Positions 7,690-7,750 of a DNA stretch of 7,750 nt are shown piece after piece. The stretch is taken from NCBI GenBank assembly GCA_030635005.1, contig DAOVZS010000099.1, positions 1 through 7,750 of the forward strand, in the 5' to 3' direction. Position 1 is the first letter of the stretch. The number at the start of each line of letters is the position of its first letter. Origin of the DNA: Thiomargarita sp. (GTDB taxonomy: Bacteria > Pseudomonadota > Gammaproteobacteria > Beggiatoales > Beggiatoaceae). The notes under the pieces are model-generated. The model was not told where the DNA came from. It saw only the letters and a list, made by a program, of their open reading frames with translations, and ran no database searches. Position numbers and translations under genes: made by a program.

Positions 7690-7716
7690 ATTTGTGATAT
7701 TTGTGATATTTGAGAT
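7690..7716 (+). repeat. Three tandem 9-bp direct repeats (ATTTGTGAT)
   Basis: ATTTGTGAT occurs at 7690-7698 and 7699-7707, and ATTTGAGAT, with one mismatch, at 7708-7716. The three units are contiguous. The second contains the likely -35 element and the third fills most of the spacer of the promoter at 7701-7728. This placement suits a binding-site array for a regulator of the gene beyond the right edge. The copies are too short for a CRISPR array and too few to call an iteron origin. Confidence 0.7.
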
Positions 7717-7728
7717 TTATGTTATAAT
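7701..7728 (+). promoter_or_regulatory. Predicted sigma70-type promoter with extended -10, reading rightward
   Basis: A perfect TATAAT at 7723-7728 is preceded by TG at 7720-7721, giving an extended -10 (TGn). Sixteen bases upstream of the hexamer lies TTGTGA (7701-7706), which matches the TTGACA -35 consensus at four of six positions. Transcription would start around 7735 and the first gene lies outside the window. Tandem repeats overlap the -35 and spacer. This is a sequence-pattern prediction only. Confidence 0.6.
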
Positions 7729-7750
7729 ACCACTATTTTGCTTGCATATA

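Larger units (their letters stand above)
7625..7750. other. Intergenic region after the helicase gene
   Basis: I see no gene here on either strand. Apart from the repeats and promoter, it contains small palindromes around CATTAATG and AATGCATT (7673-7684). No hairpin with a T-run follows the TAG at 7622-7624, so no terminator for the helicase gene is apparent. Confidence 0.6.

Noticed and set aside
7690..7716. CRISPR array or plasmid iteron origin
   Set aside because: Units are 9 bp, contiguous without spacers, and only three in number, and they overlap a promoter. Nothing else suggests an origin.

Overview
The window looks like the chromosome of an AT-rich Gram-negative bacterium. I would guess a proteobacterium, possibly a sulfur-metabolising gammaproteobacterium, but no gene here fixes the taxon. 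The evidence for the group is a Tat-exported molybdoenzyme with a TorD-type chaperone, AGGAG-type ribosome binding sites, and a membrane-anchored respiratory complex. All recognisable genes lie on the + strand.

Positions 1-4227 hold one tightly packed operon that begins upstream of the window. Its genes in order are: the C-terminal part of a TorD/DmsD-family chaperone; a 773-residue Tat-exported molybdopterin oxidoreductase of the DMSO reductase family; a 250-residue four-cluster ferredoxin subunit with a C-terminal membrane anchor; and a 242-residue four-helix di-haem cytochrome b of the FdnI/PhsC type. The stop of the chaperone touches the ribosome binding site of the next gene. The next gap is 13 bases, and the last two structural genes share one base. 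The inferred product is a periplasm-facing respiratory complex: electrons pass between quinone, haem b, the four iron-sulfur clusters, and the catalytic iron-sulfur cluster plus molybdenum cofactor. The membrane half resembles formate dehydrogenase-N, whereas the catalytic subunit is closer to the polysulfide/thiosulfate reductase (PsrA/PhsA) group and has an unusual Cys-Cys-Gly-Pro at the probable molybdenum-ligand position. The substrate cannot be settled from sequence. A sulfur-oxyanion or polysulfide substrate is more plausible than formate.

Positions 4228-4303 are a short intergenic spacer with a strong 11-bp hairpin, which probably marks the end of the respiratory operon.

Positions 4304-7624 encode one 1106-residue protein that fuses an N-terminal phospholipase D-like (HKD nuclease) domain to a SNF2-type helicase. 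It has no obvious partner inside the window. It is more AT-rich than the operon in the lines I sampled by eye, which suggests separate ancestry. Proteins of this architecture are plausible nucleic-acid-targeting or phage-defence factors, but that role is inference here.

Positions 7625-7750 contain no gene. They hold three tandem 9-bp repeats that run into a good extended -10 promoter reading rightward out of the window, so a regulated gene probably starts just past the right edge.
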